Counted from the first letter of the stretch, positions 1 to 10,184 are shown. The stretch: DNA of 43,353 nucleotides from Candidatus Saccharimonadota bacterium (GCA_017512045.1 JAFWHE010000012.1:88935-132287), one strand, 5' to 3'. Notes: generated from the letters alone by a model not told the origin. A program made the numbers and translations.

Positions 1-1912
<1,912 letters not shown>

Positions 1913-1950
1913 TTTTAGTTCCTTTCTTTTAATGCTTGATCTGTTGGATT

Positions 1951-1977
1951 TTAGCACTCGCTCCATACGACTGCTAA
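1951..1977 (-). promoter_or_regulatory. Second, imperfect CIRCE operator in the dnaK leader
   Basis: TTAGCACTC, a 9-nt spacer, then GACTGCTAA: one mismatch to the canonical right arm GAGTGCTAA. It lies downstream of the predicted dnaK transcription start, so it is inside the mRNA leader and could act both as an HrcA site on DNA and as an RNA hairpin. Function is inferred from the known HrcA/CIRCE system. Confidence 0.8.
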
Positions 1978-1988
1978 TTCTTACCTCT

Positions 1989-2026
1989 ATTGTAGCAAAT
2001 TAGCACTCTCATGTCAAGAGTGCTAA
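1989..2026 (-). promoter_or_regulatory. dnaK promoter embedded in a perfect CIRCE operator
   Basis: A perfect inverted repeat TTAGCACTC-N9-GAGTGCTAA occupies 2000-2026. On the minus strand the N9 spacer contains TTGACA (2017-2012). Exactly 17 nt later comes TACAAT (1994-1989). HrcA bound here would cover the -35 box, giving direct heat-shock repression. The promoter geometry is read directly from the sequence. Confidence 0.93.
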
Positions 2027-2039
2027 TACAGGGGCGGTA

Positions 2040-2077
2040 GGAAAAAATAGTAAATCTTTGGCGATACTATTTTTTCC
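2040..2077 (-). terminator. Hairpin overlapping the end of the YjdF-like gene
   Basis: A perfect 13-bp inverted repeat (2040-2052 with 2065-2077) with a 12-nt loop and A/T tracts in its arms. It covers the stop codon of the leftward gene ending at 2067 and lies between that gene and the dnaK promoter. It likely ends the leftward transcript before the CIRCE region. It has no separate U-tract after the stem, so termination is inferred. Confidence 0.6.
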
Positions 2078-2636
2078 GACTGCCTTGTCTAAGCGGAAAT
2101 GCCATTACCGTGCCGACTATGCCGCCAATCAGCGCTACAATCATGTCATACATGGTGTCTTCCAACCCTGGGCTGATTAGCTGTTGCATATTCCCACCAG
2201 TGATTTGATCATAAGAGAATTCATAACACTCCCAGAGTACTGCCACTAGGGCAACGAAGCCTAGGGAAAACAATGCCTTGAACCAAATCTGATCCGGTTT
2301 GCCAGAAGCCTGCTCCAGTAATTCGCGCGCGCCAAATGCAGTTAATACACCAGAGAGAGTATGCACGATTTTGTCATAAGGAGCCGCAGTCTTATACAAG
2401 TCAAAATCAATACCTACCACCATTGCTGCGATTATGAATAGTAAATATGCTATTTCTAGGCGTTTAGAGATTTTTAGACCAATTAACCTAAGAAAATCTA
2501 TTGCGAATGGCAGGGCCATTGTGGCAAGGTAGCTCCAGATTTTTGGGCAACCGTTATTGGGTAGGAAGTAGGCGATAGCCATGCTTGCCCCAGTAAAGAA
2601 GATAATAATTTTGAGGAATTTTATTATACTTTTCAT
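2067..2636 (-). CDS. Multi-pass membrane protein, YjdF/DUF2238-like
   Basis: 189 residues with about five hydrophobic segments. The pattern YDKIVHTLSGVLTAFGARE, later WECYEF and then DTMYDMIVALIGG resembles the YjdF (DUF2238) membrane family, where His and acidic residues in and beside the membrane are conserved. Biochemical role is unknown. The C-terminus is short and basic (GSRKK) and its stop lies inside a hairpin. A weak -10 (TACCAT) sits 7 nt before the ATG, like other genes here. It is divergent from the DUF975 protein and shares a short promoter region with it. The gene is clearly real; the family call is moderate. Confidence 0.75.
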   Translation of the reverse strand: MKSIIKFLKIIIFFTGASMAIAYFLPNNGCPKIWSYLATMALPFAIDFLRLIGLKISKRLEIAYLLFIIAAMVVGIDFDLYKTAAPYDKIVHTLSGVLTAFGARELLEQASGKPDQIWFKALFSLGFVALVAVLWECYEFSYDQITGGNMQQLISPGLEDTMYDMIVALIGGIVGTVMAFPLRQGSRKK

Positions 2637-2686
2637 ATAATATATGGTATCATAAAAGTAAGAACTTTATAAGGAGTATTATTGAC

Positions 2687-3496
2687 ATGGATCGTGCATC
2701 TATGAAAGCTCATGCAAAGGAGATGATTGAGGGGAAGATTTTCATGCTCTTTGCGATCGCTATTATCATTTCTGCCGCCACTTCTGCTATCGGTATGATT
2801 CTCGGCCCATTTGCAGGGCTAATGGCTCTGGTTATCACAGGCCCTATTACTTTTGCGGAGGCATTTATTTATCTTGGCGTGACGAAAAAATCCCGTATGC
2901 CGAGGATTGAGGATTGTATAGTTGGCTTTGTTGGAGAGAATTTTACCCATTCCTTTATTGGATATCTTCGCTACGTAGTGTTCACTTTACTTTGGTCATT
3001 GCTACTTATTATCCCTGGCATCATTAAGGCGATCTCTTACTCCCAGATGTTCTATCTCATGGTAGATGACAAGGATTTGGATCCAGCTGATGCTCAGGCG
3101 CAGTCAATGGCTCTGATGGAAGGACATAAACAAGAGTACTTTATATTGTTACTCTCCTTTATTCCATGGTATTTGTTGGGTATACTCACATTAGGCATTG
3201 GTTTCATCTGGATTCTTCCATATGTTTCCACTACCTTGGCAGAATATCATGTGCGTTTGGTAGATGGCAACAAGACTTACAAGAAAGAGGCAAAAGCTGC
3301 CGTTGCTGAAGCAAAGAAGAATATGACTGCCACCGAAAAAGAACTAGAAAAGGCAACTAAGGATATGAAAAAAGCTGCCGGTGAAGTTGGTAAAACCGTA
3401 AAAAAGAAAACCAATGAAGTTGTAGCTAATGTAGCAGAATCCATTGAAAAATCTGCCAAAGAAGCCAAGAAGCAGGCGAAGAAAGATTCCAAATAA
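2687..3496 (+). CDS. DUF975-family membrane protein with Lys/Ala-rich tail
   Basis: 269 residues. The first roughly 200 hold four to five membrane spans and match the DUF975 pattern, including the loop ISYSQMFYLMVDDKDLDPADA, the segment SMALMEGHKQEYF, and a last span ending GFIWILPYVS. The last 70 residues are an Ala/Lys/Glu-rich, probably coiled, cytoplasmic tail not usual for the family. A Shine-Dalgarno AAGGAG lies 10 nt before the ATG and a possible -10 (TATCAT) about 34 nt before it. Function of DUF975 proteins is unknown. Its terminator lies inside the convergent methyltransferase gene. Confidence 0.8.
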   Translation: MDRASMKAHAKEMIEGKIFMLFAIAIIISAATSAIGMILGPFAGLMALVITGPITFAEAFIYLGVTKKSRMPRIEDCIVGFVGENFTHSFIGYLRYVVFTLLWSLLLIIPGIIKAISYSQMFYLMVDDKDLDPADAQAQSMALMEGHKQEYFILLLSFIPWYLLGILTLGIGFIWILPYVSTTLAEYHVRLVDGNKTYKKEAKAAVAEAKKNMTATEKELEKATKDMKKAAGEVGKTVKKKTNEVVANVAESIEKSAKEAKKQAKKDSK

Positions 3497-3497
3497 A

Positions 3498-4172
3498 TTA
3501 TAATTTAATAATCGCTAGAGTTTCCCTAACTGATAGAGTTGGGGAAATTTTTTGGGCAGTACGCATGGATGTTAACCATTCGTCTACTGCCTTTGCTACG
3601 CCTGGCAGCTGAGGATTATTGTAATCATGGACAATAATGATACCACCTGGTACCATGCGTGATGCAATTAGCATGAAGCTAGTTTTGATAGAGCTATAAA
3701 GGTCACCATCCAGAAAAGCAAAAGCGATTTTTTCTGGTAAATCACGGGAATCTATTGAATCGTCTAGTTGGTCGAAGAACCCTTTCCTGATGCGAGGGAC
3801 CCTGAGGCTTGCTTTCTTGAATCGTTCTACCACCTCACGCTTAGTGACTAAGAGTTTGCCAGCTTGGAAACTATCGCCAGCTACAGAGCTATCTTCTGGC
3901 GATTTTGGTGGTAGGCCTTCAAATGAGTCATAAATCCAAAGCGAGCGGCGCAATGAATTATTAGTTAGTTTACGATAGTGATTTTCTAGTAGTTTTTCTA
4001 ATAATAGGGAAGTATCTCCTCGATAACAGCCAAATTCACAAAAATCACCCTCCAGAGGACCTCCGTCGACCGCTTTAATACGGCCGTCCAGAATGTCCTC
4101 AGCGACAGAGAGGATGATTTCTGTTTCCTTATCGGAGACTTGTTGTGGCTCGGAGCCTTTATTTTTTGACAT
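3498..4172 (-). CDS. TylF/MycF-type SAM-dependent O-methyltransferase
   Basis: 224 residues. The family pattern is clear: GDFCEFGCYRGDTSLLL (SAM-binding motif I), SLWIYDSFEGLP, the acidic LDGDLYSSIKTS that in this family supplies metal and catalytic contacts, and GGIIIVHDYNNPQLPGVAKAVDEW. Macrocin O-methyltransferase relatives act on sugars, often in surface glycan or natural-product pathways; the substrate here is unknown. The start overlaps the end of ackA by 14 nt, so the two are co-transcribed and probably translationally coupled. No sugar-pathway genes are next to it. Confidence 0.85.
   Translation of the reverse strand: MSKNKGSEPQQVSDKETEIILSVAEDILDGRIKAVDGGPLEGDFCEFGCYRGDTSLLLEKLLENHYRKLTNNSLRRSLWIYDSFEGLPPKSPEDSSVAGDSFQAGKLLVTKREVVERFKKASLRVPRIRKGFFDQLDDSIDSRDLPEKIAFAFLDGDLYSSIKTSFMLIASRMVPGGIIIVHDYNNPQLPGVAKAVDEWLTSMRTAQKISPTLSVRETLAIIKL
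3521..3553 (+). terminator. Intrinsic terminator of the DUF975 gene, inside the opposing CDS
   Basis: TTTCCC-T-AACT pairs with AGTT-G-GGGAAA around a 5-nt loop, followed by TTTTTT. It reads as a rho-independent terminator for the rightward gene ending at 3496, but it lies in the last codons of the leftward methyltransferase gene. Confidence 0.75.
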
Positions 4173-5412
4173 TATTTTCTACGGTTGCGGATTCCAACTC
4201 AGCTTTAGAAACGTCACCATCTTTGTTTTTATCCAATAGAATACCAGCACGACGAATCATTTCTTCAAATTCATCTGTGCGGATTACCCAGACTGGCTTG
4301 CTGCCTTCTGCGGCAATATTGGTATGACGTTCTGGCATATCAGCAACGTTTTTCTTCTCATCAATAGCAAAGCCAAGATAGTTCAGCTTCTGTGCGACGG
4401 TGCGACGAATCTCATCGCTGCGCTCACCGATAGTAGCAGTAAAGACGATAGCATCTGCGCCACCAAGTGAAGCGGCCATCTGGCCAATACAACTCTGGAC
4501 GCGGTAGACAAACATCGCGTGAGCAAAAGTACCTTTCTTGTCGCCTTCATCACGTAGGCGGATAATTTCACGCATATCATCGCTTTGTCCTGATACGCCG
4601 AGCAGACCACAGTCTTTGTTTAGATATTTTTCAAGAGAATCGTCAGCCTCATAGCCAAGCGCACGCTTGATAGCGAGGCCAGCAGAAACATCCATAGAGC
4701 CAGCGCGAGTTGCCATCATTAAGCCTTCCAGTGGGGAATAACCCATAGTGGTATCCAGAGATTTGCCCTCAAATACAGCAGTGATAGAAGACCCAGAGCC
4801 GAGGTGACAAACAATCAGCTTCTCTGGTAGGATGTCTTTGGATTTCATATAATTGACGATGGAGCCAACGGATAAACCGTGGAAACCAAAGCGCTTGATG
4901 TCGTTCTTATCCGCGAGGTCAGTATCAAAGGCGTAGTATTTCATTAGTTCTGGACGATCAGCATGAAAAGCGGAATCAGAGATAGAAAGTAGTGGTGTAG
5001 TCTTGAAAGATTTGGTAAAATGCTCGATTTCCCCAGCAACTACCGGTACATGAAGCGGTGCACGCTTGCGGGATTTTTCCAGATTCTTTAGGTATTCATC
5101 ATCTACAATGCGGTCTTTCGTGAAGTATTCACCTGGCACAGCACCACGGACAAGGATAGCGTCTAGTTTGGTCATACCACCAAGGTAGCCTTCTTCCGTC
5201 AGGATGCGATTAAGGTTGGCAACAGTGGAAGTTAGTTCCTTGAAATCTTGCTTGAGTACTTTTTTACTGCCATCGGCTTTCTTCAAAGTACAGATAATAT
5301 TTTTGCCTTCAAACTCGAAATGCAGACTACAGACTAATTCTTGGCCTTTGTATAATGCATATTTGCGACTAGAACTACCCGGGTTGGTAATCAAAATCAG
5401 TTTATTTTCCAT
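4159..5412 (-). CDS. ackA: Acetate kinase, divergent, with C-terminal EF-hand-like loop
   Basis: 417 residues; converts acetyl phosphate and ADP to acetate and ATP, a likely terminal ATP-forming step in a fermenter. ASKHA-fold motifs are present: LITNPGSSSRKYALY at the N-terminus, SDSAFHA, FGFHGLSVGS, HLGSGSS, MGYSPLEGLMMATRAG and FTATIGERSDEIRR. Several positions differ from textbook AckA: HLGNG reads HLGSG and the RVVHGG segment reads VRGAVPG. After the usual C-terminal end comes an extra segment with DKNKDGDVSKAEL, a consensus EF-hand calcium loop. The ATG at 5412 follows AAGGAG by 7 nt; an in-frame TTG directly before it is not the start. The methyltransferase gene overlaps its end. Family certain; exact substrate slightly less so. 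Confidence 0.92.
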   Translation of the reverse strand: MENKLILITNPGSSSRKYALYKGQELVCSLHFEFEGKNIICTLKKADGSKKVLKQDFKELTSTVANLNRILTEEGYLGGMTKLDAILVRGAVPGEYFTKDRIVDDEYLKNLEKSRKRAPLHVPVVAGEIEHFTKSFKTTPLLSISDSAFHADRPELMKYYAFDTDLADKNDIKRFGFHGLSVGSIVNYMKSKDILPEKLIVCHLGSGSSITAVFEGKSLDTTMGYSPLEGLMMATRAGSMDVSAGLAIKRALGYEADDSLEKYLNKDCGLLGVSGQSDDMREIIRLRDEGDKKGTFAHAMFVYRVQSCIGQMAASLGGADAIVFTATIGERSDEIRRTVAQKLNYLGFAIDEKKNVADMPERHTNIAAEGSKPVWVIRTDEFEEMIRRAGILLDKNKDGDVSKAELESATVENNVKK

Positions 5413-5433
5413 CAAAAACTCCTTCCTCTAACA

Positions 5434-5514
5434 CTATTTTGAGTGTTTACGTTTTTCACTATGCTTATGATTGTTATTACGATTTAGTTTTGCAATACAT
5501 TTATTTTTAGTCAT
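5434..5514 (-). CDS. Short leaderless ORF (26 residues) upstream of ackA
   Basis: A 27-codon frame starting [20 protein letters not shown], rich in Lys, Asn and His. Its ATG lies exactly 6 nt after a TATAAT (5526-5521), the same geometry seen at the well-supported genes of this window. It ends 21 nt before the ackA ATG, which has its own Shine-Dalgarno. It could be a small basic protein or a leader peptide for ackA. No homologue is recognised, and composition alone does not prove coding. Confidence 0.5.
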   Translation of the reverse strand: MTKNKCIAKLNRNNNHKHSEKRKHSK

Positions 5515-5520
5515 AGATAC

Positions 5521-5526
5521 ATTATA
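5521..5526 (-). promoter_or_regulatory. -10 box (TATAAT) of the ackA operon
   Basis: TATAAT followed by 6 nt and an ATG. It is the only good promoter element between dnaJ and ackA on this strand, so it probably drives the short ORF, ackA and the methyltransferase. It is divergent from the CIRCE-controlled dnaJ promoter 26 nt away. Confidence 0.75.
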
Positions 5527-5551
5527 CCACAGATTTACACTTATAGCGATA

Positions 5552-5589
5552 CTAGCACTCTTGACACCCGAGTGCTAAAAGATTATAAT
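5552..5589 (+). promoter_or_regulatory. dnaJ promoter embedded in a CIRCE operator
   Basis: CTAGCACTC-N9-GAGTGCTAA at 5552-5578 has one mismatch in the left arm. The spacer begins with TTGACA (5561-5566); 17 nt later is TATAAT (5584-5589), and 6 nt after that the dnaJ ATG. HrcA binding would block the -35. The mRNA should start at the A of the ATG. Confidence 0.93.
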
Positions 5590-5595
5590 GAACAC

Positions 5596-6546
5596 ATGAC
5601 GAAACGTGATTATTACGAAGTTCTTGGTGTAAGCAAAAACGCCTCTGATGATGAAATTAAGAAAGCTTATCGTAAATTGGCGATTAAATATCATCCAGAT
5701 AAAAATCCCGGAGATAGGGAAGCGGAAGAGAAATTCAAGGAAGTATCCGAAGCACACGAGGTATTATCTGATAAACAGAAACGTGCCAGGTATGATCAAT
5801 TTGGTCATGCCGGTGTCAATGGTGGTGCTTCTGGCGCATATGGCAATCCTTTTGGTGGAGGCAATCCGTTTGGAGGAGCAGGTTTTGGCGGGCAAGGTGG
5901 CGCGTTCAACTTCAATGGGCAGGAAGTGCATTTTGATTTTGGTGGAGCTGGTGGTGGATTAGATGATATACTAGGCTCTCTATTTGGCTTTGGTGGCGGT
6001 CATCGTCGTTCAATGCGGGGTGCGGATTATCGCACTACTATCACGGTGGATTTTAAGGATGCAATCTTTGGCACTACCAAGGAGATTAATGTAGAAGGAA
6101 AGAGCATTAAGCTAAAAATCCCAGCTGGCATAGATGATGGCATGAGTATTCGCCTGAAAGGACGTGGTGGTCCAGCACCAGAAGGTGTGCAGGGTGGAGA
6201 AAAAGGCGATCTATATGTCGTTGTCCGTGTGAAACCGCACAAGTATCTCACTAGAGAGGGCACACTGATATTATCAGAGGAAAAAGTTAGTATGGTAGAT
6301 GCAGCTCTTGGCTGTGAAATAGAGATAGAAACAGTAGATGGACCAGTCACGATGAAGGTACCAGCTGGTACTCAGAGTGGTACCCCGTTCAAATTATCTG
6401 GTCATGGTGTGCCGTTTCGTGATGATGGAGATCGTGGACCACATATTGTGACGATTATTGTAGAGACACCGAAGAATCTTTCTCGCAAACAAAAAGAACT
6501 CCTACAAGAGTTCAAGAAGGCAAAGAAACACGGGATTTTTGGCTGA
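5596..6546 (+). CDS. dnaJ: J-domain co-chaperone, DnaJ/CbpA type without zinc finger
   Basis: 316 residues. J domain at residues 1-65 with the HPD motif (YHPDKNPGD) that stimulates DnaK ATPase. A Gly/Phe-rich region follows to about residue 140, then two beta-barrel substrate-binding domains ([37 protein letters not shown]). The four CxxCxGxG repeats of class A DnaJ are absent, so it is a class B, CbpA-like protein, although it is the only J protein in the window. Start chosen at 5596 rather than at an upstream in-frame ATG (5572), because that one lies inside the CIRCE right arm, upstream of the -10. Heat-shock control by HrcA is expected. Confidence 0.95.
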   Translation: MTKRDYYEVLGVSKNASDDEIKKAYRKLAIKYHPDKNPGDREAEEKFKEVSEAHEVLSDKQKRARYDQFGHAGVNGGASGAYGNPFGGGNPFGGAGFGGQGGAFNFNGQEVHFDFGGAGGGLDDILGSLFGFGGGHRRSMRGADYRTTITVDFKDAIFGTTKEINVEGKSIKLKIPAGIDDGMSIRLKGRGGPAPEGVQGGEKGDLYVVVRVKPHKYLTREGTLILSEEKVSMVDAALGCEIEIETVDGPVTMKVPAGTQSGTPFKLSGHGVPFRDDGDRGPHIVTIIVETPKNLSRKQKELLQEFKKAKKHGIFG

Positions 6547-6562
6547 AATAAGCCCAATTATA

Positions 6563-6639
6563 TGGTACCTCCGGAGGGACTCGAACCCACGACTTTCTGT
6601 TCCGAATACAGACGCTCTAATCCACTGAGCTACGGAGGC
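6563..6639 (-). tRNA. tRNA-Arg, anticodon TCG
   Basis: 77 nt with encoded CCA. Acceptor GCCTCCG pairs with CGGAGGT, D-stem GCTC/GAGC, anticodon stem TCTGT/ACAGA with loop ATTCGGA, and T-loop TTCGAGT. It should read CGA-type Arg codons. Its -10 (TATAAT, 6654-6649) overlaps the stop codon of the upstream membrane-protein gene. Confidence 0.95.
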
Positions 6640-6649
6640 ATTTCGTATA

Positions 6650-7342
6650 TTATAACATAATATTTCGCACTCTGCGCAAACAGGTAGCGATGAGATATGA
6701 CGAAAGAAAGAGAATTAGTGCCCAGATAATGGAGGCGAGCGGCGATTGTTCGTATATTTTCAAGAAAGGATAAGGCCCATCGATGGCTTTAGTGATATTG
6801 AGAGCGACCATTACTACGCCATATATGATAGTAAAAGATATCGCATAAAACTCATCGCTAGTAGCCAACTCACCGGATTTTAGTTGTTCGGTTTTGCTCC
6901 TGAGCAACAACTTTGGCTTTTTTGCCAATATATTATCCATAGAAAAATTATCAAATAATAAGAATGTTGCTATGCAAAAAATAGGACAGAGCAAGTGCTG
7001 ATATAATAATTCATTATGGAATAATAAATATCCATAATTAAAGTGGTAAATTGGCGCCAATATGAAAATTACGATTATAAAAGTAATTGCAAGTGAAGTA
7101 ACACTGATATATTTAAATAGCTTTAGCCAGCGTGGGATTTCTCCACCACGTATCATAAAAACTATGAAAATTGCACAGCTAATCAACGTTAGCAGATTAC
7201 TATCTACGGTGTAATATTCCACTGGTATCCGATGGCTAGTGATGAGGATAATTATAAAGCTAATTATTTCCAATCCTACAATCAATAGATTAAAGAATAA
7301 AGAATATTTTTGACGTTCTTTCCAAGGAATCCTAATTGACAT
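6650..7342 (-). CDS. Six-span membrane protein, Pr6Pr/AIG1-like
   Basis: 230 residues with six hydrophobic segments. YYTVDSNLLTLIS in the first extracytoplasmic loop and HNELLYQHLLCPIFCI in the middle resemble the Pr6Pr-type six-helix membrane family (a Tyr-Thr-x2-Ser-Asn motif and a central His); that similarity is by eye. Function unknown. Its ATG lies inside the end of the Clp-like ATPase gene (11-nt overlap), making it the third gene of a leftward operon and suggesting a functional link with the membrane ATPase, though such operons are not proof. Confidence 0.7.
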   Translation of the reverse strand: MSIRIPWKERQKYSLFFNLLIVGLEIISFIIILITSHRIPVEYYTVDSNLLTLISCAIFIVFMIRGGEIPRWLKLFKYISVTSLAITFIIVIFILAPIYHFNYGYLLFHNELLYQHLLCPIFCIATFLLFDNFSMDNILAKKPKLLLRSKTEQLKSGELATSDEFYAISFTIIYGVVMVALNITKAIDGPYPFLKIYEQSPLASIIWALILFLSSYLIATCLRRVRNIML

Positions 7343-9782
7343 TACCTAACTCACTTTCTAGCATCTCACGCGTAACATTAATAGTCGCCCCTGCACCGAC
7401 ACTGCCAGAGAGCAAAAACTTTGCAACTAAGTTTTCTACTGATTTTTGGACTATGCGCTTCATTGGGCGAGCGCCAAGTTGTGGATCGTAACCACGTTCT
7501 ACCAGAAGTTGTTTGGCATTATCATCCAGGATGATGGTGATTTTTTGTGGGGCAAGAGTTTTATTGACGCCTTTTAAGATTAAGTCTAGTACTTGTAGAC
7601 AATCAGTAGGAGAGAGTGGCTTGAAGAGACAAATTTCGTCAAAACGATTCAAGAACTCTGGTTTGAACTCTCCAGATTGCATCAGCTCATTAAGGAATTG
7701 TTCTTTGTAACTACTAAGGGAATTACCGCTCATCACTTGTTCGCGGATTTTTTCTGCACCAGCATTGCTAGTGGCTACCACGATAGTATCACGGAAGGAA
7801 ACCTCGCGACCTTTGGCATCACGTAGAATACCTTCATCCAATAGCTGAAGTAGAGTAGTGAGGACTTGTGGATGAGCTTTTTCTATTTCGTCTAGGAGTA
7901 CCACGGAGAATGGTTGTTTCATCACTTGCGCGGTTAGACTCATTTCGTCTTCTGTTCCATCTGCGATTAGCCGTGCAACATCATCTGGACTGACGAATTC
8001 ATTGAGATCTAGGCGAATGATATTTTTCTCGCCATCAAAGTACACTTCTGATACTGCCTTAGCCAATTCGGTCTTACCCACGCCAGTCGGACCGAGAAAG
8101 AGAAATGTGCCAATTGGACGATTCTCATTTCGCACTCCAGCGGCTGCTCGACGCAAAGCATCAGAAACGGTTTTCACGGCTTCTTGTTGATCAATCATGC
8201 GCTGATGGATTAGCTCTTCCATATTGAGGAGCTTGCTACGAGACTCCGTATCAGCGGCCTGTTGGATTTTTACACCCTCTGTTTTTTCTACTGCTTGTTG
8301 GACACTTTCTGCTGTGACGAGATGGTTTGGTAAGGCATAATCTCCTGCCGCATCTAGGAGGCTAACCGCTCGTCCTGGCATTTCTAAATCGTGTACATAA
8401 CGTTCGCTTAGATGATAAGCCTCTTTCAATGCCCAAATGGTATAAGAGACTTTGTGCTGGAATTCTAGTACTGGGACTTGATCTTGCATTACTTTCATGG
8501 TCTCCTCCTCGTTAGCGGGAGGAACCATAATCTTATTTAAGGTATTAGTAAGTACGCTTTTTCTGGCAGAAATTTCTAGGAATTTCTGTTTGTCCATAGT
8601 CAGAATCATACGTAATCTTCCGGCTTCTAGAATCGGTAGAATTACATTAGAAATATCAATACTGCCAGTGCCGTCTTCAAAGAATAGCTGAGCATTATCT
8701 AGCCAGATGATGATATTCTTGGCGTTGTAGGCTTCGTCCATGATATGCATGAGCAACCCTTCTATCTGTCCACGTTCAGATGCTGCACTAAGGATTGCAG
8801 CAGCATCCAGTTTGAAAATCTGACGGAACTTGAGATTGCTCGGTAGCTTGCTGTCGGCATCCATTAACTGCTCAGCAAAAGCATGAATAATAGTAGAGCG
8901 GCCACTACCTTCTGCACCGATTAATGCCACATTTTGCCGCCCATCATTAGAAAAAATTTGGACGATTTGCGAGACGATATCCTTATGCTCTACTAAGTGC
9001 AACTGAGTCTTCATATGACCTTTGCTAATGTTGGAAATATTTTGACCGAATCGCTGCAAAGTTGGAATATAGCCAAAGTTCATATCTCTGGCAATACCAC
9101 CACTATGCACCATCTTTGTAACGCCTTTGACTAGTCCATTCAGGTAATTGAACCAAATAATCCCATCCAGTAAATCTGCCATCTCTAGTTTCATTTGCTT
9201 CAATAGATTTTCGTTGGCAGGGAAATTGGAGATAATAGAAACGGCGATAATAGCGCCATGGATTTCTTCGGAATTGGTGCCTTGATAAATCTTCACTGCA
9301 GTTTGGAAAATCGACGTGGTATCTTCTGGCAGTGTTTTAGCTAGTTCTGTTAATAATTTTGTGCCAATGCCATAACGCACTGCTAAGAACTGGCCACTAT
9401 TGGTATGCTGAACCATCTTGGCGAGGTCCAGAGGCTTTGGATTTTTTGGCAAATTTGCCATCACGTCATTGGATAATACATCGTTGATATCTGCCAGGCC
9501 TACTACTTCCGCAGTGGTAGATGGATTGGTAGAGGTATTTCCGTGGCGGGCGGGCACAGGAATCAGTTCTTTCTTAGTATAGTAAATAATCATTGCGATA
9601 AATATCCCAGCAGAGAAACAAATCCAAGCAAAAGCAGATTTCATGACTAGTAGTGCAATCCCACCAGACAAAAACGCTATTGCTAAGAAAAAGCATAAGA
9701 ATAAAACGGGTTTCTTGCCGAGTACTTTACCGGCACGTGCTTCACGTGCGCGAAGGGAATTGTAATGAAATTGCAACACCAT
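7332..9782 (-). CDS. Membrane-anchored Clp/Hsp100-like double-AAA ATPase with degenerate first site
   Basis: 816 residues. Two membrane spans at about 24-69, then an alpha-helical region resembling the Clp N-domain (about 120-240), then two AAA domains. In AAA-1 the Walker A reads GAEGSGRST (Arg for Lys, near 290) and the Walker B reads IIIWLDNAQ (DN for DE, near 360), so hydrolysis there is unlikely. AAA-2 is intact: FLGPTGVGKT (near 564), VVLLDEIEKAHP (near 630), TSNAG sensor-1, FLNRFDE arginine finger and GARPMKR sensor-2. The substrate-gripping GYVG loop of ClpB/ClpC AAA-2 is missing; the equivalent stretch is LIADGTEDEMSLTAQVM. Its ATG overlaps the stop of the upstream small membrane protein (TAATG). 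Probably a membrane remodelling or assembly machine rather than a standard unfoldase; that is inference. Confidence 0.88.
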   Translation of the reverse strand: MVLQFHYNSLRAREARAGKVLGKKPVLFLCFFLAIAFLSGGIALLVMKSAFAWICFSAGIFIAMIIYYTKKELIPVPARHGNTSTNPSTTAEVVGLADINDVLSNDVMANLPKNPKPLDLAKMVQHTNSGQFLAVRYGIGTKLLTELAKTLPEDTTSIFQTAVKIYQGTNSEEIHGAIIAVSIISNFPANENLLKQMKLEMADLLDGIIWFNYLNGLVKGVTKMVHSGGIARDMNFGYIPTLQRFGQNISNISKGHMKTQLHLVEHKDIVSQIVQIFSNDGRQNVALIGAEGSGRSTIIHAFAEQLMDADSKLPSNLKFRQIFKLDAAAILSAASERGQIEGLLMHIMDEAYNAKNIIIWLDNAQLFFEDGTGSIDISNVILPILEAGRLRMILTMDKQKFLEISARKSVLTNTLNKIMVPPANEEETMKVMQDQVPVLEFQHKVSYTIWALKEAYHLSERYVHDLEMPGRAVSLLDAAGDYALPNHLVTAESVQQAVEKTEGVKIQQAADTESRSKLLNMEELIHQRMIDQQEAVKTVSDALRRAAAGVRNENRPIGTFLFLGPTGVGKTELAKAVSEVYFDGEKNIIRLDLNEFVSPDDVARLIADGTEDEMSLTAQVMKQPFSVVLLDEIEKAHPQVLTTLLQLLDEGILRDAKGREVSFRDTIVVATSNAGAEKIREQVMSGNSLSSYKEQFLNELMQSGEFKPEFLNRFDEICLFKPLSPTDCLQVLDLILKGVNKTLAPQKITIILDDNAKQLLVERGYDPQLGARPMKRIVQKSVENLVAKFLLSGSVGAGATINVTREMLESELGNVN

Positions 9783-10156
9783 TATAACGTCACTCCCATA
9801 ATAGTCATACTAATCCCAACAATAATAATAAGTGGCGCAACTGGCCACAAAACGATAAAAATCACGCCGAGCAAAGCTTCTAGGATAATTGCGATACTAC
9901 CGAAGATAATGATGAATGTTCTAGTAAAGAAACCGACAATCCTGGAGACTAAGCGGTCAAAGAAGGCTGCCATTTTTGAGCCAGCCATTTCCTCTGATGT
10001 ATTAGCAGAGATTTGACGGAATGGCTTGAACAAAGTGCGGAGTAGCTGGCTGATAGAGAAAAAATCTGCCGAATCGCGTAATTTCTGTTTCAACCCATTA
10101 GCAAAAACACCCCAACCCCTGAAATACCACCACTGTAGCAGGCTGACCATAAACAT
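9782..10156 (-). CDS. Small membrane protein heading the Clp-like operon
   Basis: 124 residues. A Trp-rich N-terminus (SLLQWWYFRGWGVF), an amphipathic basic middle (KLRDSADFFSISQLLRTLFK) and two long hydrophobic helices near the C-terminus. No named family recognised. The chosen ATG at 10156 is 6 nt after TATAAT (10168-10163); an ATG directly abutting that box (10162) would not be in the transcript. It is translationally coupled to the Clp-like ATPase by a TAATG overlap, so it is a good candidate partner or adaptor for it. Confidence 0.75.
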   Translation of the reverse strand: MFMVSLLQWWYFRGWGVFANGLKQKLRDSADFFSISQLLRTLFKPFRQISANTSEEMAGSKMAAFFDRLVSRIVGFFTRTFIIIFGSIAIILEALLGVIFIVLWPVAPLIIIVGISMTIMGVTL

Positions 10157-10162
10157 AACCAT

Positions 10163-10184
10163 ATTATATCATATAATGTATAAT
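10163..10184. promoter_or_regulatory. Back-to-back promoters for the Clp-like operon and the TetR-like regulator
   Basis: TATAAT on the minus strand (10168-10163) and TATAAT on the plus strand (10179-10184) face outward, each 6 nt from an ATG. The two start codons are only 34 nt apart, so a regulator bound here would affect both. Autoregulation by the TetR-like protein is a reasonable guess. Confidence 0.75.
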
